From Thermodesulfovibrionia bacterium (GTDB taxonomy: Bacteria > Nitrospirota > Thermodesulfovibrionia > UBA6902 > BMS3Bbin08): a stretch of DNA of 64,000 bases. The DNA lies in assembly GCA_030694425.1 (NCBI GenBank), contig JAUXYI010000079.1, positions 1 through 64,000 of the forward strand, in the 5' to 3' direction. Below are positions 39,992-48,070 of the stretch, piece after piece. The position numbers and the translations under genes are program-made. The notes under the pieces are model-generated. The model searched no databases, was not told where the DNA came from, and worked only from the letters and a program-made list of their open reading frames with translations. Within the stretch, counting starts at the first letter, position 1; each line of letters begins with the position of its first letter.

Positions 39992-40825
39992 ATGTGGGAA
40001 TATACGGAAAAGGTTAAAGAATACTTCCTTCATCCAAAAAATATCGGCGAGATTGAAAACGCTGATGCCGTTGGCGAAGTCGGAAGCATTATCTGCGGAG
40101 ATGCCCTCAAACTTTTCCTGAAGATAGACAAGGAAACAGGCAAGATTATAGACGCAAAATTTCAGACCTTTGGATGTGCAAGCGCGATAGCATCATCCTC
40201 AGCGCTTACAGAATTAATAAAAGGCAAAACCACTGAAGAAGCGCTGGGGGTTTCAAATCAGGATATTGCAGGATATCTTGGAGGACTGCCCCGTGAGAAA
40301 ATGCACTGTTCTGTAATGGGGCGTGAGGCGCTTGAAGCAGCTATTGCCAATTACAGAGGAGAAAAACCGCCAGAGGTTGAGGAAGGCAAATTAGTCTGCG
40401 AATGTTTTGGAGTCACAGATAAAAAAATAAGACGCGCTATCATTGAAAACAATCTACAGACTGCTGAAGATGTTACAAATTTCACAAAGGCAGGCGGCGG
40501 CTGCGGCAAATGCATACCTGAGATTGAAAAAATCGTCCAGGATATGTGGGCTGAAAAAGCCATTAAAAAGACAGTAAAGCCAAAAGAGAAACTCACAAAT
40601 ATCCAGAAAATTGCTATGATACAGGAAGTCATTGAGAAAGAGATAAAGCCCTTGCTTCAATCGCATGGCGGTGATGTAGAATTAATAGATGTTGACGGCA
40701 ATAAAGTCACTGTATCACTCAGGGCAATGTGCACAGAGTGTCTTATGGCAGACGTTACTATAAAAGATATAGAGAAAAAACTAAGGGAACTTGTAAGCGA
40801 AGAAATAACAGTGGAAGCTGAATAA
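39992..40825 (+). CDS. nifU: Fe-S cluster scaffold NifU (IscU + BFD-like + NifU C-term)
   Basis: 'YTEKVKEYFLHPKNIGEIENADAVGEVG', 'VCECFGVTDKKIRRAI', 'LLQSHGGDVELIDVDGNKVTVSLRAMCTECLMADVT'. Confidence 0.95.
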   Translation: MWEYTEKVKEYFLHPKNIGEIENADAVGEVGSIICGDALKLFLKIDKETGKIIDAKFQTFGCASAIASSSALTELIKGKTTEEALGVSNQDIAGYLGGLPREKMHCSVMGREALEAAIANYRGEKPPEVEEGKLVCECFGVTDKKIRRAIIENNLQTAEDVTNFTKAGGGCGKCIPEIEKIVQDMWAEKAIKKTVKPKEKLTNIQKIAMIQEVIEKEIKPLLQSHGGDVELIDVDGNKVTVSLRAMCTECLMADVTIKDIEKKLRELVSEEITVEAE

Positions 40826-40847
40826 AATATTCAGGTTAAAAAATCAC

Positions 40848-40982
40848 CCTCCCCTATTTCCCCTCCCATCAAGGGAGGGGATAGTGAGAGGGTAGTACTC
40901 TCATCAAATAAAGAGAGAAAATAGATAAGTCCCCTCTCCCCTTGCGGCCATGGCTCGTAGAGGAGAGGGTTAGGGTGAGGGG
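40848..40982. repeat. C-/G-rich palindromic repeats upstream of nifS
   Basis: 'caccctcccctatttcccctcccatcaagggagggg' and 'cccctctccccttgcggccatggctcgtagaggagagggttagggtgagggg'. Confidence 0.85.
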
Positions 40983-40992
40983 TTATTCTCAA

Positions 40993-42162
40993 ATGAAAGC
41001 AATTTATTTAGATAACAATGCATCAACAAGGGTTGCCGATGAAGTTATAGAAGCCATGCTTCCTTACTTCGGAACCCTTTATGGAAATCCTTCAAGCATG
41101 CATACATTTGGAGGTCAGATTCACCGCAAAATAGAAAATGCAAGGCAGGAAATTGCAGAGCTAATCAATGCTGAGCCAGACGAGATAATATTCACAAGCT
41201 GCGGCACTGAAAGCGACAACACTGCCGTCATGAGCGCCCTTCAGAGCAATCCACAAAAGAAACACATCATAACAACAAAGGTTGAGCATCCTGCTGTTAT
41301 AAATTTCTGCAAGACAATGGTAAGAAAAGGTTATGAGGTAACTTATCTGCCTGTTGATAAATCAGGAAAGCTGAACCTCGAAGACCTGGAATCAGCAATA
41401 ACAGATAACACTGTTGCGGTTTCAATAATGTATGCCAATAATGAGACCGGCGTAATTTTCCCGATAGATGAAATCGCAAGCATTGTAAAATCCAAGGGTG
41501 TAATGCTCCACACAGATGCTGTGCAGGGTGTAGGAAAATTATTGATTGATGTGAAAAAACTTCCTGTTGATATGTTATCACTCTCAGGGCATAAGATTCA
41601 TGCATCAAAAGGCGTTGGAGCGCTTTATGTCAGAAAGGGAACAAGATTCTCTCCTTATATGATAGGAGGTCATCAGGAAAAAGGAAGAAGGGCAGGAACG
41701 GAAAATGTTGCTTCTATAATCGGGCTTGGAAAGGCATGTGTGCTTGCAAAAAAATATATGCATGAGGAACACACAAAAATAAAAGCTTTAAGAGACACAC
41801 TTGAGCAGGGACTGCTTGAATCATGCCCAAATCCAAGAATTAACGGAGACACAGAGCACAGGCTCACAAATACCACAAATATAAGTTTTGAATATGTTGA
41901 AGGTGAAGCCATTTTGCTGAGGCTCAATGAGGACAACATCTGCGCATCCTCCGGCTCTGCATGCACATCAGGCTCTCTTGAGCCGTCCCATGTACTGAGG
42001 GCAATGGGGGTTCCTTTCACCGCAATCCACGGCTCTATCAGGTTTTCTCTAAGCAGGTATAGCACAGACGAGGACATTAACATTGTCCTTGACAGGATGC
42101 CAAAGATTATAAAAGAGTTGAGGGAATTAAGCCCATATGGCAGAGAGGTTAAGGCTACTTAA
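40993..42162 (+). CDS. nifS: Cysteine desulfurase NifS
   Basis: 'MKAIYLDNNASTRVADEV', 'LSLSGHKIHASKGVGALYVRKG', 'SSGSACTSGSLEPSHVL'. The upstream 17 codons of the ORF track are repeat-derived. Confidence 0.96.
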   Translation: MKAIYLDNNASTRVADEVIEAMLPYFGTLYGNPSSMHTFGGQIHRKIENARQEIAELINAEPDEIIFTSCGTESDNTAVMSALQSNPQKKHIITTKVEHPAVINFCKTMVRKGYEVTYLPVDKSGKLNLEDLESAITDNTVAVSIMYANNETGVIFPIDEIASIVKSKGVMLHTDAVQGVGKLLIDVKKLPVDMLSLSGHKIHASKGVGALYVRKGTRFSPYMIGGHQEKGRRAGTENVASIIGLGKACVLAKKYMHEEHTKIKALRDTLEQGLLESCPNPRINGDTEHRLTNTTNISFEYVEGEAILLRLNEDNICASSGSACTSGSLEPSHVLRAMGVPFTAIHGSIRFSLSRYSTDEDINIVLDRMPKIIKELRELSPYGREVKAT

Positions 42163-42369
42163 GAACTCAGCGGTAAGTCGCCCCTCTTTAGCTCTGATCT
42201 TCCGTCCCCTTTATCAATTTTTTAAGGTTGATATCCACCTATTTTTAATTGTATTTTCCTTTAATTCTGCTGTAAAATTTTACATCAGCTCTTACTATTC
42301 TTAACGCAGGCAATGGAAAGGGAAGACGTTTTATCTGAAATCACGATAAGAATTTATTAAGTACATAAA

Positions 42370-42485
42370 ACAAACACATAGGCACACATATATTTTAATA
42401 TTGTGTTATACAGAAAGATACAATATTGGACTATGCAGAAGACGGCATATTCAATATGCCTCTTTCTGTTTAATATCTGTTATAC
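42370..42485 (+). other. attC-like site B1 (cassette array boundary)
   Basis: (a)caaacacataggc ... tacagaaagata..ggactatgcag..aatatgcctctttctg..taatatctGTTATAC; near-copies at 43592 and 46783. Confidence 0.6.
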
Positions 42486-42504
42486 AATTAAAGAGACAAC
42501 GTAA

Positions 42505-43215
42505 ATGAACGATCCAAATACAAAATTATACGATGAAGTTCATTCCATTATGACGAAAGAACTTTTGACTTTTTTCAAGAAATGTTGCAATGATTTTGAG
42601 TCAGAAGTACCTTACAATTATTTTGGAAACAGAGGGAGTGTTGATATTGTTCAATATAAGACAATAGATATATTGCATCAACCGCATAGCATGCTCTATA
42701 TCTATGAACTCGAATCACAAATAATACGGCTTGAAGAATTAGTTAGAAAATTGAAAGACAGAATGGAATATTTTCCTGAATACTTTGAAAAATCAAGAGG
42801 CATTCCAAAATTAGGAGAAGTCAATCTTTTCATTATTCTTCTAAATACTGCATCAAATTGGAAGGTAGTAAATGAGTATTTAGTTAATTTGAAATCGGCT
42901 TTTTCTCGAGTATATCATACGTTCCCAAAAGATGTTATGAGTAAAACAAAAAATCCTTCTGACAATAATTATTTTGCACAAATTCAGAGAGCATCTTTAG
43001 TTTTTTTTGATCCTTTGAGAGTTCGTCAGTTTGAGGTCAATGAAGATAATATGAATAGAGATGAAATACTTTTTAATCGTATAGCCGCTTTTCAAACAAT
43101 CGAATCATGGCATGACTCAGTTGAGAAAATTCGGGACAGTCTAAATTCTATAAAGCCTGTATTTAATAGTGCAAGCGATTTTCTTGCTAAATACAAGAGA
43201 TATATTAACAACTGA
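42505..43215 (+). CDS. Cassette ORF, hypothetical (236 aa)
   Basis: ORF between attC-like sites, no recognised domain. Confidence 0.7.
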   Translation: MNDPNTKLYDEVHSIMTKELLTFFKKCCNDFESEVPYNYFGNRGSVDIVQYKTIDILHQPHSMLYIYELESQIIRLEELVRKLKDRMEYFPEYFEKSRGIPKLGEVNLFIILLNTASNWKVVNEYLVNLKSAFSRVYHTFPKDVMSKTKNPSDNNYFAQIQRASLVFFDPLRVRQFEVNEDNMNRDEILFNRIAAFQTIESWHDSVEKIRDSLNSIKPVFNSASDFLAKYKRYINN

Positions 43216-43217
43216 TT

Positions 43218-43351
43218 GTATAACCACCAGATGGACGTGAACGAGTGCCACAGGACGCTTTTTCAGTTTAGCAGTGGTTTGAGGTTTGCAGATTAATTTT
43301 TGGCTTGCCGACGTGCTTCAGTGGCACACATCGGTGAGTGCATCGTTAGAT
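43218..43351 (+). other. attC-like site A1
   Basis: GTATAACcaccagatggacgtgaacgagtgccacaggacgc ... gtgcttcagtggcacacatcggtgagtgcatcGTTAGAT. Confidence 0.75.
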
Positions 43352-43376
43352 TTATAGATAGGAGAGCAGCAATAAA

Positions 43377-43483
43377 TGATCGAGGGGCAAAAGTTCAGTC
43401 TTATATATCTTGAAAGAAAAGAACCTGTTCGAGATAGTCAGAGATTTAGAAATAGGTTGTCAGCCTATTATTGTATGAAGAAA
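43377..43483 (+). pseudogene. Truncated cassette gene 'MIEGQKFSLIYLERKEPVRDSQRFRNRLSAYYCMK...'
   Basis: Translation from ATG 43377 runs about 34 codons into the MITE at 43484. Confidence 0.65.
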
Positions 43484-43581
43484 AAGGGGACGGTTCTATT
43501 AAATGGTTTTTTTCGACATAAAAAATAATATCATAGAAGACAAAGAGGGCGAAGTTGTAGAAATTAGAACCGTCCCCTTTA
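43484..43581. mobile_element. RAYT/REP-type MITE (ggggacggttcta inverted repeats)
   Basis: aaaggggacggttctatt ... attagaaccgtccccttt, about 98 bp. Confidence 0.75.
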
Positions 43582-43591
43582 TTTTTGATGT

Positions 43592-43667
43592 ACAGAAAGA
43601 TAAAATATTGGACTATGCAGAAAGAGGCATATTCAATATGCCTCTTTCTGTTTAATATCCGTTAGAG
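43592..43667 (+). other. attC-like site B2 (left arm lost)
   Basis: tacagaaagataaaatattggactatgcagaaagaggcatattcaatatgcctctttctgtttaatatccGTTAGAG. Confidence 0.6.
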
Positions 43668-43677
43668 CTGTAATAAT

Positions 43678-44145
43678 ATGGCAATAGATAGAAAGTTAAT
43701 CAATCGAGCATTTTTATCGAAACATGACCTCGACGAATGTAATAAATTTCTATATAAATTTAGCAAAATCGAAGATGACATTATTAAAGAAGCTCTCTTA
43801 ATTGCAGCACTCATTGCTTATGGTCGACCATTTTCAGAAAATAAAGAAAATGATAAGATCATAAAGAAAATTCCCCTTGAACTTGTCACAAGACCATTTG
43901 AACCTAGCGAAAAAAGACTTCATGCAAAATTAATGACAATAAGAAACAAGGCTATTGCACATTCTGATATTGTTAAAAAGCCTACAAGCTCATCAGTTGA
44001 TGGTCAAGGTCTTGTCCAACAGTCGAAACCATACAATATTCTTGCAGAAGACATTGACATAAATAAAATGTTGAATTTATCCAAGAAAATGATTTTAATT
44101 TGTGAAGATATAATTTGTGGTGAGCAGAGAAAACTGAAGCTCTAA
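43678..44145 (+). CDS. Cassette ORF with HEPN-like RNKAIAH motif
   Basis: 'KLMTIRNKAIAHSDI' (Rx5H). Confidence 0.6.
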   Translation: MAIDRKLINRAFLSKHDLDECNKFLYKFSKIEDDIIKEALLIAALIAYGRPFSENKENDKIIKKIPLELVTRPFEPSEKRLHAKLMTIRNKAIAHSDIVKKPTSSSVDGQGLVQQSKPYNILAEDIDINKMLNLSKKMILICEDIICGEQRKLKL

Positions 44146-44271
44146 CACGGCGTACACATTAACGAGTGCTACAGGACACTTTTTGAGCTTGCATTGTGAT
44201 GAGGCGTGCAAATTGGTTTCAGGCAATTGGTTATCTTACAGTGGCACTCGTCAGTGACGCTGGCGTTAGCA
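44140..44271 (+). other. attC-like site A2
   Basis: cTCTAACacggcgtacacattaacgagtgctacaggacac ... cagtggcactcgtcagtgacgctggcGTTAGCA. Confidence 0.8.
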
Positions 44272-44273
44272 AT

Positions 44274-44792
44274 ATGAAAAAATATATAAGTGCAATCGTT
44301 GGCATTATTGTTTTGTTAGCCATCGCAAATAATTTTATTAGGGTATCAGACGGTTATAAAAGTTATGGCTATATAGAGGAATTACTATTCAAAGAACCTA
44401 TAAAACGTAAATTCAATGAATTATTTTTCAGTAAAAACTATGTTTTGTATGAAGATGTAAACGAAAGAACATTTTATATTGCCGGAATTATAGAAAAGTT
44501 TGGAACAGAGATAATTGACAATATAATTTATGAAAAGGAGAGGATTAACGCTATCGATATTCTTGAACGTGCCATAAGTAATTGCTCAAAAATACCTGAT
44601 GATTATTTATTCAATAGCAATCCAGAATTGCCTGCAAAGTACCGAACGCACTTCCAAACCGCATTAATACTTTGGCACACTGGACTACAAAACAAAAAAC
44701 AAGACACTATAATTGAAGGCAATAAAGAATACAATTATTTTTTGAGATGGATTCAGTCTAAAAGTCGTGATGATTTTAAGAATTTGAAATAA
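44274..44792 (+). CDS. Cassette ORF, N-terminal TM, hypothetical
   Basis: 'MKKYISAIVGIIVLLAIANNFIRVSDGYKSYGYIEELLFKEPIKRKF'. Start right after attC GTTAGC. Confidence 0.65.
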   Translation: MKKYISAIVGIIVLLAIANNFIRVSDGYKSYGYIEELLFKEPIKRKFNELFFSKNYVLYEDVNERTFYIAGIIEKFGTEIIDNIIYEKERINAIDILERAISNCSKIPDDYLFNSNPELPAKYRTHFQTALILWHTGLQNKKQDTIIEGNKEYNYFLRWIQSKSRDDFKNLK

Positions 44793-44803
44793 ATACACGC
44801 AAA

Positions 44804-44911
44804 CATGACGATAGCTATCCGCTTTAAGTGTGGTGAATTCAAACACGGCTTATTGAAGCCTTGTCCCAGTTGCGGCATAATGCCACTGAATGCAGATGAC
44901 ATATCTCTATA
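44804..44911 (+). CDS. Short Zn-ribbon-like ORF or fragment (35 aa)
   Basis: MTIAIRFKCGEFKHGLLKPCPSCGIMPLNADDISL*. Confidence 0.45.
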
Positions 44912-44923
44912 ATACAGACAACA

Positions 44924-45403
44924 ATGATACAGATTATCGATATTGCCTATATTAAAAATACAGCAACTGCATTTGAAATCGCGCATGAATTTGTGGGATT
45001 AAGAGCCTTAATAACTGCGGAGGCTGGTACATTTCAAAGTTTTGTCAGAAACCTTTTTCATAAAGTAGATTATCAGTCCTTTGTTAATCGCACCAGAGAG
45101 ATAAAAGATAAAATTGACAGATTGGATAATAACGTTAAATTGCTTTCTCCTCCGAAAGCACCCGCTGCAGAGGAGTTTGCTCAAGCTTTGCATCAATATA
45201 TAGACGCTTTGTCAAAGGCAGTTGAGATATTTTCAAATAAGACAAAGTTTATGGCTGCAAAAGCTAAAGATCCTATGACTCCTGAAACAAGTTATGCAGA
45301 ATTTAAGAAAATTATAAAAGATGAATCCTTATCTCTTGAAGAATGTCAGAATATAGGTGATAAACTTACGATACTTTATAGAAAAAATATAGGGATGTGC
45401 TAA
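44924..45403 (+). CDS. Cassette ORF, hypothetical (159 aa)
   Basis: Open ATG ORF ending at the attC-like site at 45398. Confidence 0.65.
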   Translation: MIQIIDIAYIKNTATAFEIAHEFVGLRALITAEAGTFQSFVRNLFHKVDYQSFVNRTREIKDKIDRLDNNVKLLSPPKAPAAEEFAQALHQYIDALSKAVEIFSNKTKFMAAKAKDPMTPETSYAEFKKIIKDESLSLEECQNIGDKLTILYRKNIGMC

Positions 45404-45531
45404 CCTGACGCTGCACATGAAAGCGCAGCACAGAACGCTTTTTCGGCTGTGTAGCGGGTTTGGGTTTGCAGAGTATCAATTGACTTGCTGAAGTGATTCG
45501 GTGCTGCGCTTCAGTAAGCAGGAAGTTAGCC
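45398..45531 (+). other. attC-like site A3
   Basis: TGCTAACctgacgctgcacatgaaagcgcagcacagaacgc ... ttcggtgctgcgcttcagtaagcaggaaGTTAGCC. Confidence 0.8.
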
Positions 45532-45567
45532 GTTACAGTCTCTATATTAGGGATTAGGTAATTGAAA

Positions 45568-46560
45568 ATGCAAAAGGAAATTTCCCGAAATATCTTATTT
45601 ACTGGTGCTGGATTCACCAAGAATTTTGGAGGTCTTCTTGCTAAAGAGATGTGGTCGAAAATATTTAATAATGTGCAAGCATATCCTCGACTTAGGGAGT
45701 TGCTTTTTCACGAAACTGATTACGAATCTATTTATTATCATGTCATGACTGGTGATTATGAAGACGAAGAGAAGAATGCAATAGATGTAGCAATATTTGA
45801 AGCCTATAGGATACTTGATGACATAGTCCGTGCTTGGACATTTAGAGATGGTGCCCCAAATCCAGTAAATATATATGGTGTTAATAAGCTGATAGAACGT
45901 TTCTGTGGCTCAAGAGATGAAATAGGATTCTTTTTTACCCTTAATCAGGATATTTTCATAGAAAGACATTTTAACAGTCTATCGAAAATGTTGATTCACC
46001 CTGGCGTACCCAGAATACCAGATACACATAAAATTATTAATAGACTCCCTCTGGAAAGGCAAGATTTTATCACGGTTCCTACAAATGAACAATTGAGAAA
46101 TAAACCGATAAACTCCATCTCAAGCAGAACGCTACATTATGTAAAACTACACGGCTCTTTTGGATGGTTAAGTTCTGATGGGACGAATTGCTATGTCATC
46201 GGTAAGAAAAAAGAGAACCAGATAGCCGATGAACCATTATTATCTTGGTATTTCGACCTATTTACACAAGTGTTATCCAAGCCTGATAGGAAACTATTTG
46301 TTATTGGGTATGGTTTTAAGGATCGCCATGTAAACGAAGTTATTGCAAGTTCTATCAACAATTCCAATCTTAAGTTGTATGTTATGTCTCCATCGGCCCA
46401 ATCGGAGTTTCTTACTAACGTAGGTGCTGTTGAACACGGAGAAACGATTCTTAAAGGACTTAGTGGTTACTTCCCATATACATTATTAGAAGTATTTACG
46501 TCAGATCAATCAGAGTCTCATGGTTGGAGAGAAATAGTTAAGTGGTACTTTACAAACTAA
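45568..46560 (+). CDS. SIR2-like domain protein, cassette-encoded (putative NADase defence protein)
   Basis: 'RNILFTGAGFTKNFGGLLAKEMW', 'FFFTLNQDIFIERHF', 'HYVKLHGSFGW', 'KLFVIGYGFKDRHVNEVI'. Confidence 0.8.
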   Translation: MQKEISRNILFTGAGFTKNFGGLLAKEMWSKIFNNVQAYPRLRELLFHETDYESIYYHVMTGDYEDEEKNAIDVAIFEAYRILDDIVRAWTFRDGAPNPVNIYGVNKLIERFCGSRDEIGFFFTLNQDIFIERHFNSLSKMLIHPGVPRIPDTHKIINRLPLERQDFITVPTNEQLRNKPINSISSRTLHYVKLHGSFGWLSSDGTNCYVIGKKKENQIADEPLLSWYFDLFTQVLSKPDRKLFVIGYGFKDRHVNEVIASSINNSNLKLYVMSPSAQSEFLTNVGAVEHGETILKGLSGYFPYTLLEVFTSDQSESHGWREIVKWYFTN

Positions 46561-46591
46561 GTGATACAGTTAAATGTCTTTTAAAAGGAGC

Positions 46592-46616
46592 GGTTAACCA
46601 GATGGACATGAACGAG
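46592..46616 (+). other. Left arm of an attC-like site truncated by MITE
   Basis: GGTTAACcagatggacatgaacgag matches the A1 left arm (cagatggacgtgaacgag), then jumps to repeat. Confidence 0.65.
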
Positions 46617-46624
46617 AAAAAAAA

Positions 46625-46781
46625 GGGGACAAAAATTAGGGACACATCCCATATTTTTTGACAAAGGTAAATTTCTTATGTAGAATTTTTCTATGCCGAG
46701 TATAGTGAGAACGGTGAAGGAATTAAGGGATGTGTCCCTAATTTTCGTGGTGTCCCTAATTTTCGTGTCCCTAATTTTCGA
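46625..46781. mobile_element. RAYT-type MITE with 19-bp perfect inverted repeats
   Basis: aaaattagggacacatccc (46632-46650) / gggatgtgtccctaatttt (46727-46745), followed by two more gtgtccctaattttcg units. Internal ATG 'MPSIVRTVKEL' resembles a RAYT N-terminus. Confidence 0.75.
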
Positions 46782-46782
46782 A

Positions 46783-46899
46783 AACTAACACATAGGCATA
46801 AATATATTTCAATATTGTGCTATACAGAAAGATAAAATATTGGACTATGCAGAAAGAGGTATATTCAATATGCCTCTTTCTGCCTAATATCTGTTGGCT
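46783..46899 (+). other. attC-like site B3
   Basis: AACTAACacataggc ... gcctaatatctGTTGGCT. Confidence 0.65.
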
Positions 46900-47709
46900 A
46901 AAGGGGAAATAACTGTGCCTGCAATATTGCTTACATGGAATCCTGATAGATTTAGCTGGGATGATTTACGTAAAAATGCAAATCAAGTCGCAAAGACAAA
47001 AAAATTAGAAACTCGATGGAGTTGTGGTAATTCAAAAAATATCCCCATTGGCACAAGATTTTTCATGGTTCGTCTTGGAGTTGAGCCAAAGGGTATAATT
47101 GGTTCTGGATATACGTTATCAAAACCGTTTAAAGACAAGCATTGGGAGAGAGATAACGATATTGCATTGTATGTCAGAATCGTATTTCATATGCTCAAAG
47201 AGAATCCATCCGTTTCTTTACGAGAACTTCAGCGCAAGTTACCTAAAGTCAAATGGAATCCTCAAGCTTCTGGAGTAAGCATAAAAGACCAGAATGCAAT
47301 AAAATGGCTTGAAGACATTTGGGAACAGAGAACTCAAGAAGAGAAGTCAACAATTCCAATTCATGAAAATACAGAAAACATTGATTTTAAAGAAGGGAAA
47401 CGTATTAAATATGAGGCCACAAGAATAGAGCGGAAGGTACAGGCTAAGAAAATATGTATATCACATTATGGATCATCATGTGCTGTGTGTGGCGTAACTC
47501 TTTCAGAATTTTATGGACCAATTGCAACCGGATTAATACACGTTCATCATCTTAATCCTATTTCTGAAAGTGACTCCGAAAGATCAGTTGATCCAATCAC
47601 AGAACTTCGTCCAGTTTGTCCAAATTGTCATGCGGTCATTCATCTTAAGACGCCACCATACAGAATAGATGAACTACAACAATATATATCTGAACATAAT
47701 AGCAAATGA
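46894..47709 (+). CDS. EVE/PUA-like + HNH endonuclease (modification-dependent restriction-like)
   Basis: N-term 'ILLTWNPDRFSWDDL...RFFMVRLGVEPKGIIGSGYTLSKPFKDKHW'; C-term 'CAVCGVTLSEFYG...IHVHHLNPISES...ELRPVCPNCHAVIH'. TTG start in the ORF track; GTG at 46914 also possible. Confidence 0.8.
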   Translation: MAKGEITVPAILLTWNPDRFSWDDLRKNANQVAKTKKLETRWSCGNSKNIPIGTRFFMVRLGVEPKGIIGSGYTLSKPFKDKHWERDNDIALYVRIVFHMLKENPSVSLRELQRKLPKVKWNPQASGVSIKDQNAIKWLEDIWEQRTQEEKSTIPIHENTENIDFKEGKRIKYEATRIERKVQAKKICISHYGSSCAVCGVTLSEFYGPIATGLIHVHHLNPISESDSERSVDPITELRPVCPNCHAVIHLKTPPYRIDELQQYISEHNSK

Positions 47710-47737
47710 GAATCAGTTCCACAAAATACGATACATC

Positions 47738-47871
47738 AGCCAACCACACGCTGCACTTGAACGAGTGCCACAGGACGCTTTTTTAGCTTGTATTGCGATG
47801 GAGGCGTGCAAATTGGTTTTAGGCAAGTTTTTATAATTCAGTGGCACTCGTCACTCAACTTTACGTTGGCC
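47738..47871 (+). other. attC-like site A4
   Basis: AGCCAACcacacgctgcacttgaacgagtgccacaggacgc ... ttcagtggcactcgtcactcaactttacGTTGGCC. Confidence 0.8.
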
Positions 47872-47890
47872 CGAAAATGAAAGGCATTAA

Positions 47891-48070
47891 ATGGCAATCA
47901 TAATAAAAAATGGGATCAAGGGGAAAGTATGCTCTACATGTCACAAGTGGAAGCGGTTAGATGACTTCCCGACTGATCCCACTCACGGTTCTTCGCAAGG
48001 CGGTCGTCATTGTAGGTGTAAAGAATGTCATCGGACCAAAGTAAGATTAAAAAGGCAGCAAAGCTTATGA
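47891..48070 (+). CDS. Small Cys-rich Zn-finger protein (59 aa)
   Basis: MAIIIKNGIKGKVCSTCHKWKRLDDFPTDPTHGSSQGGRHCRCKECHRTKVRLKRQQSL*. Not in the ORF track. Confidence 0.65.
   Translation: MAIIIKNGIKGKVCSTCHKWKRLDDFPTDPTHGSSQGGRHCRCKECHRTKVRLKRQQSL

Noticed and set aside
42162-42370. Integron integrase or attI upstream of the array
   Set aside because: Only about 200 bp of non-coding sequence lies between nifS and the first attC-like site; no tyrosine recombinase ORF.
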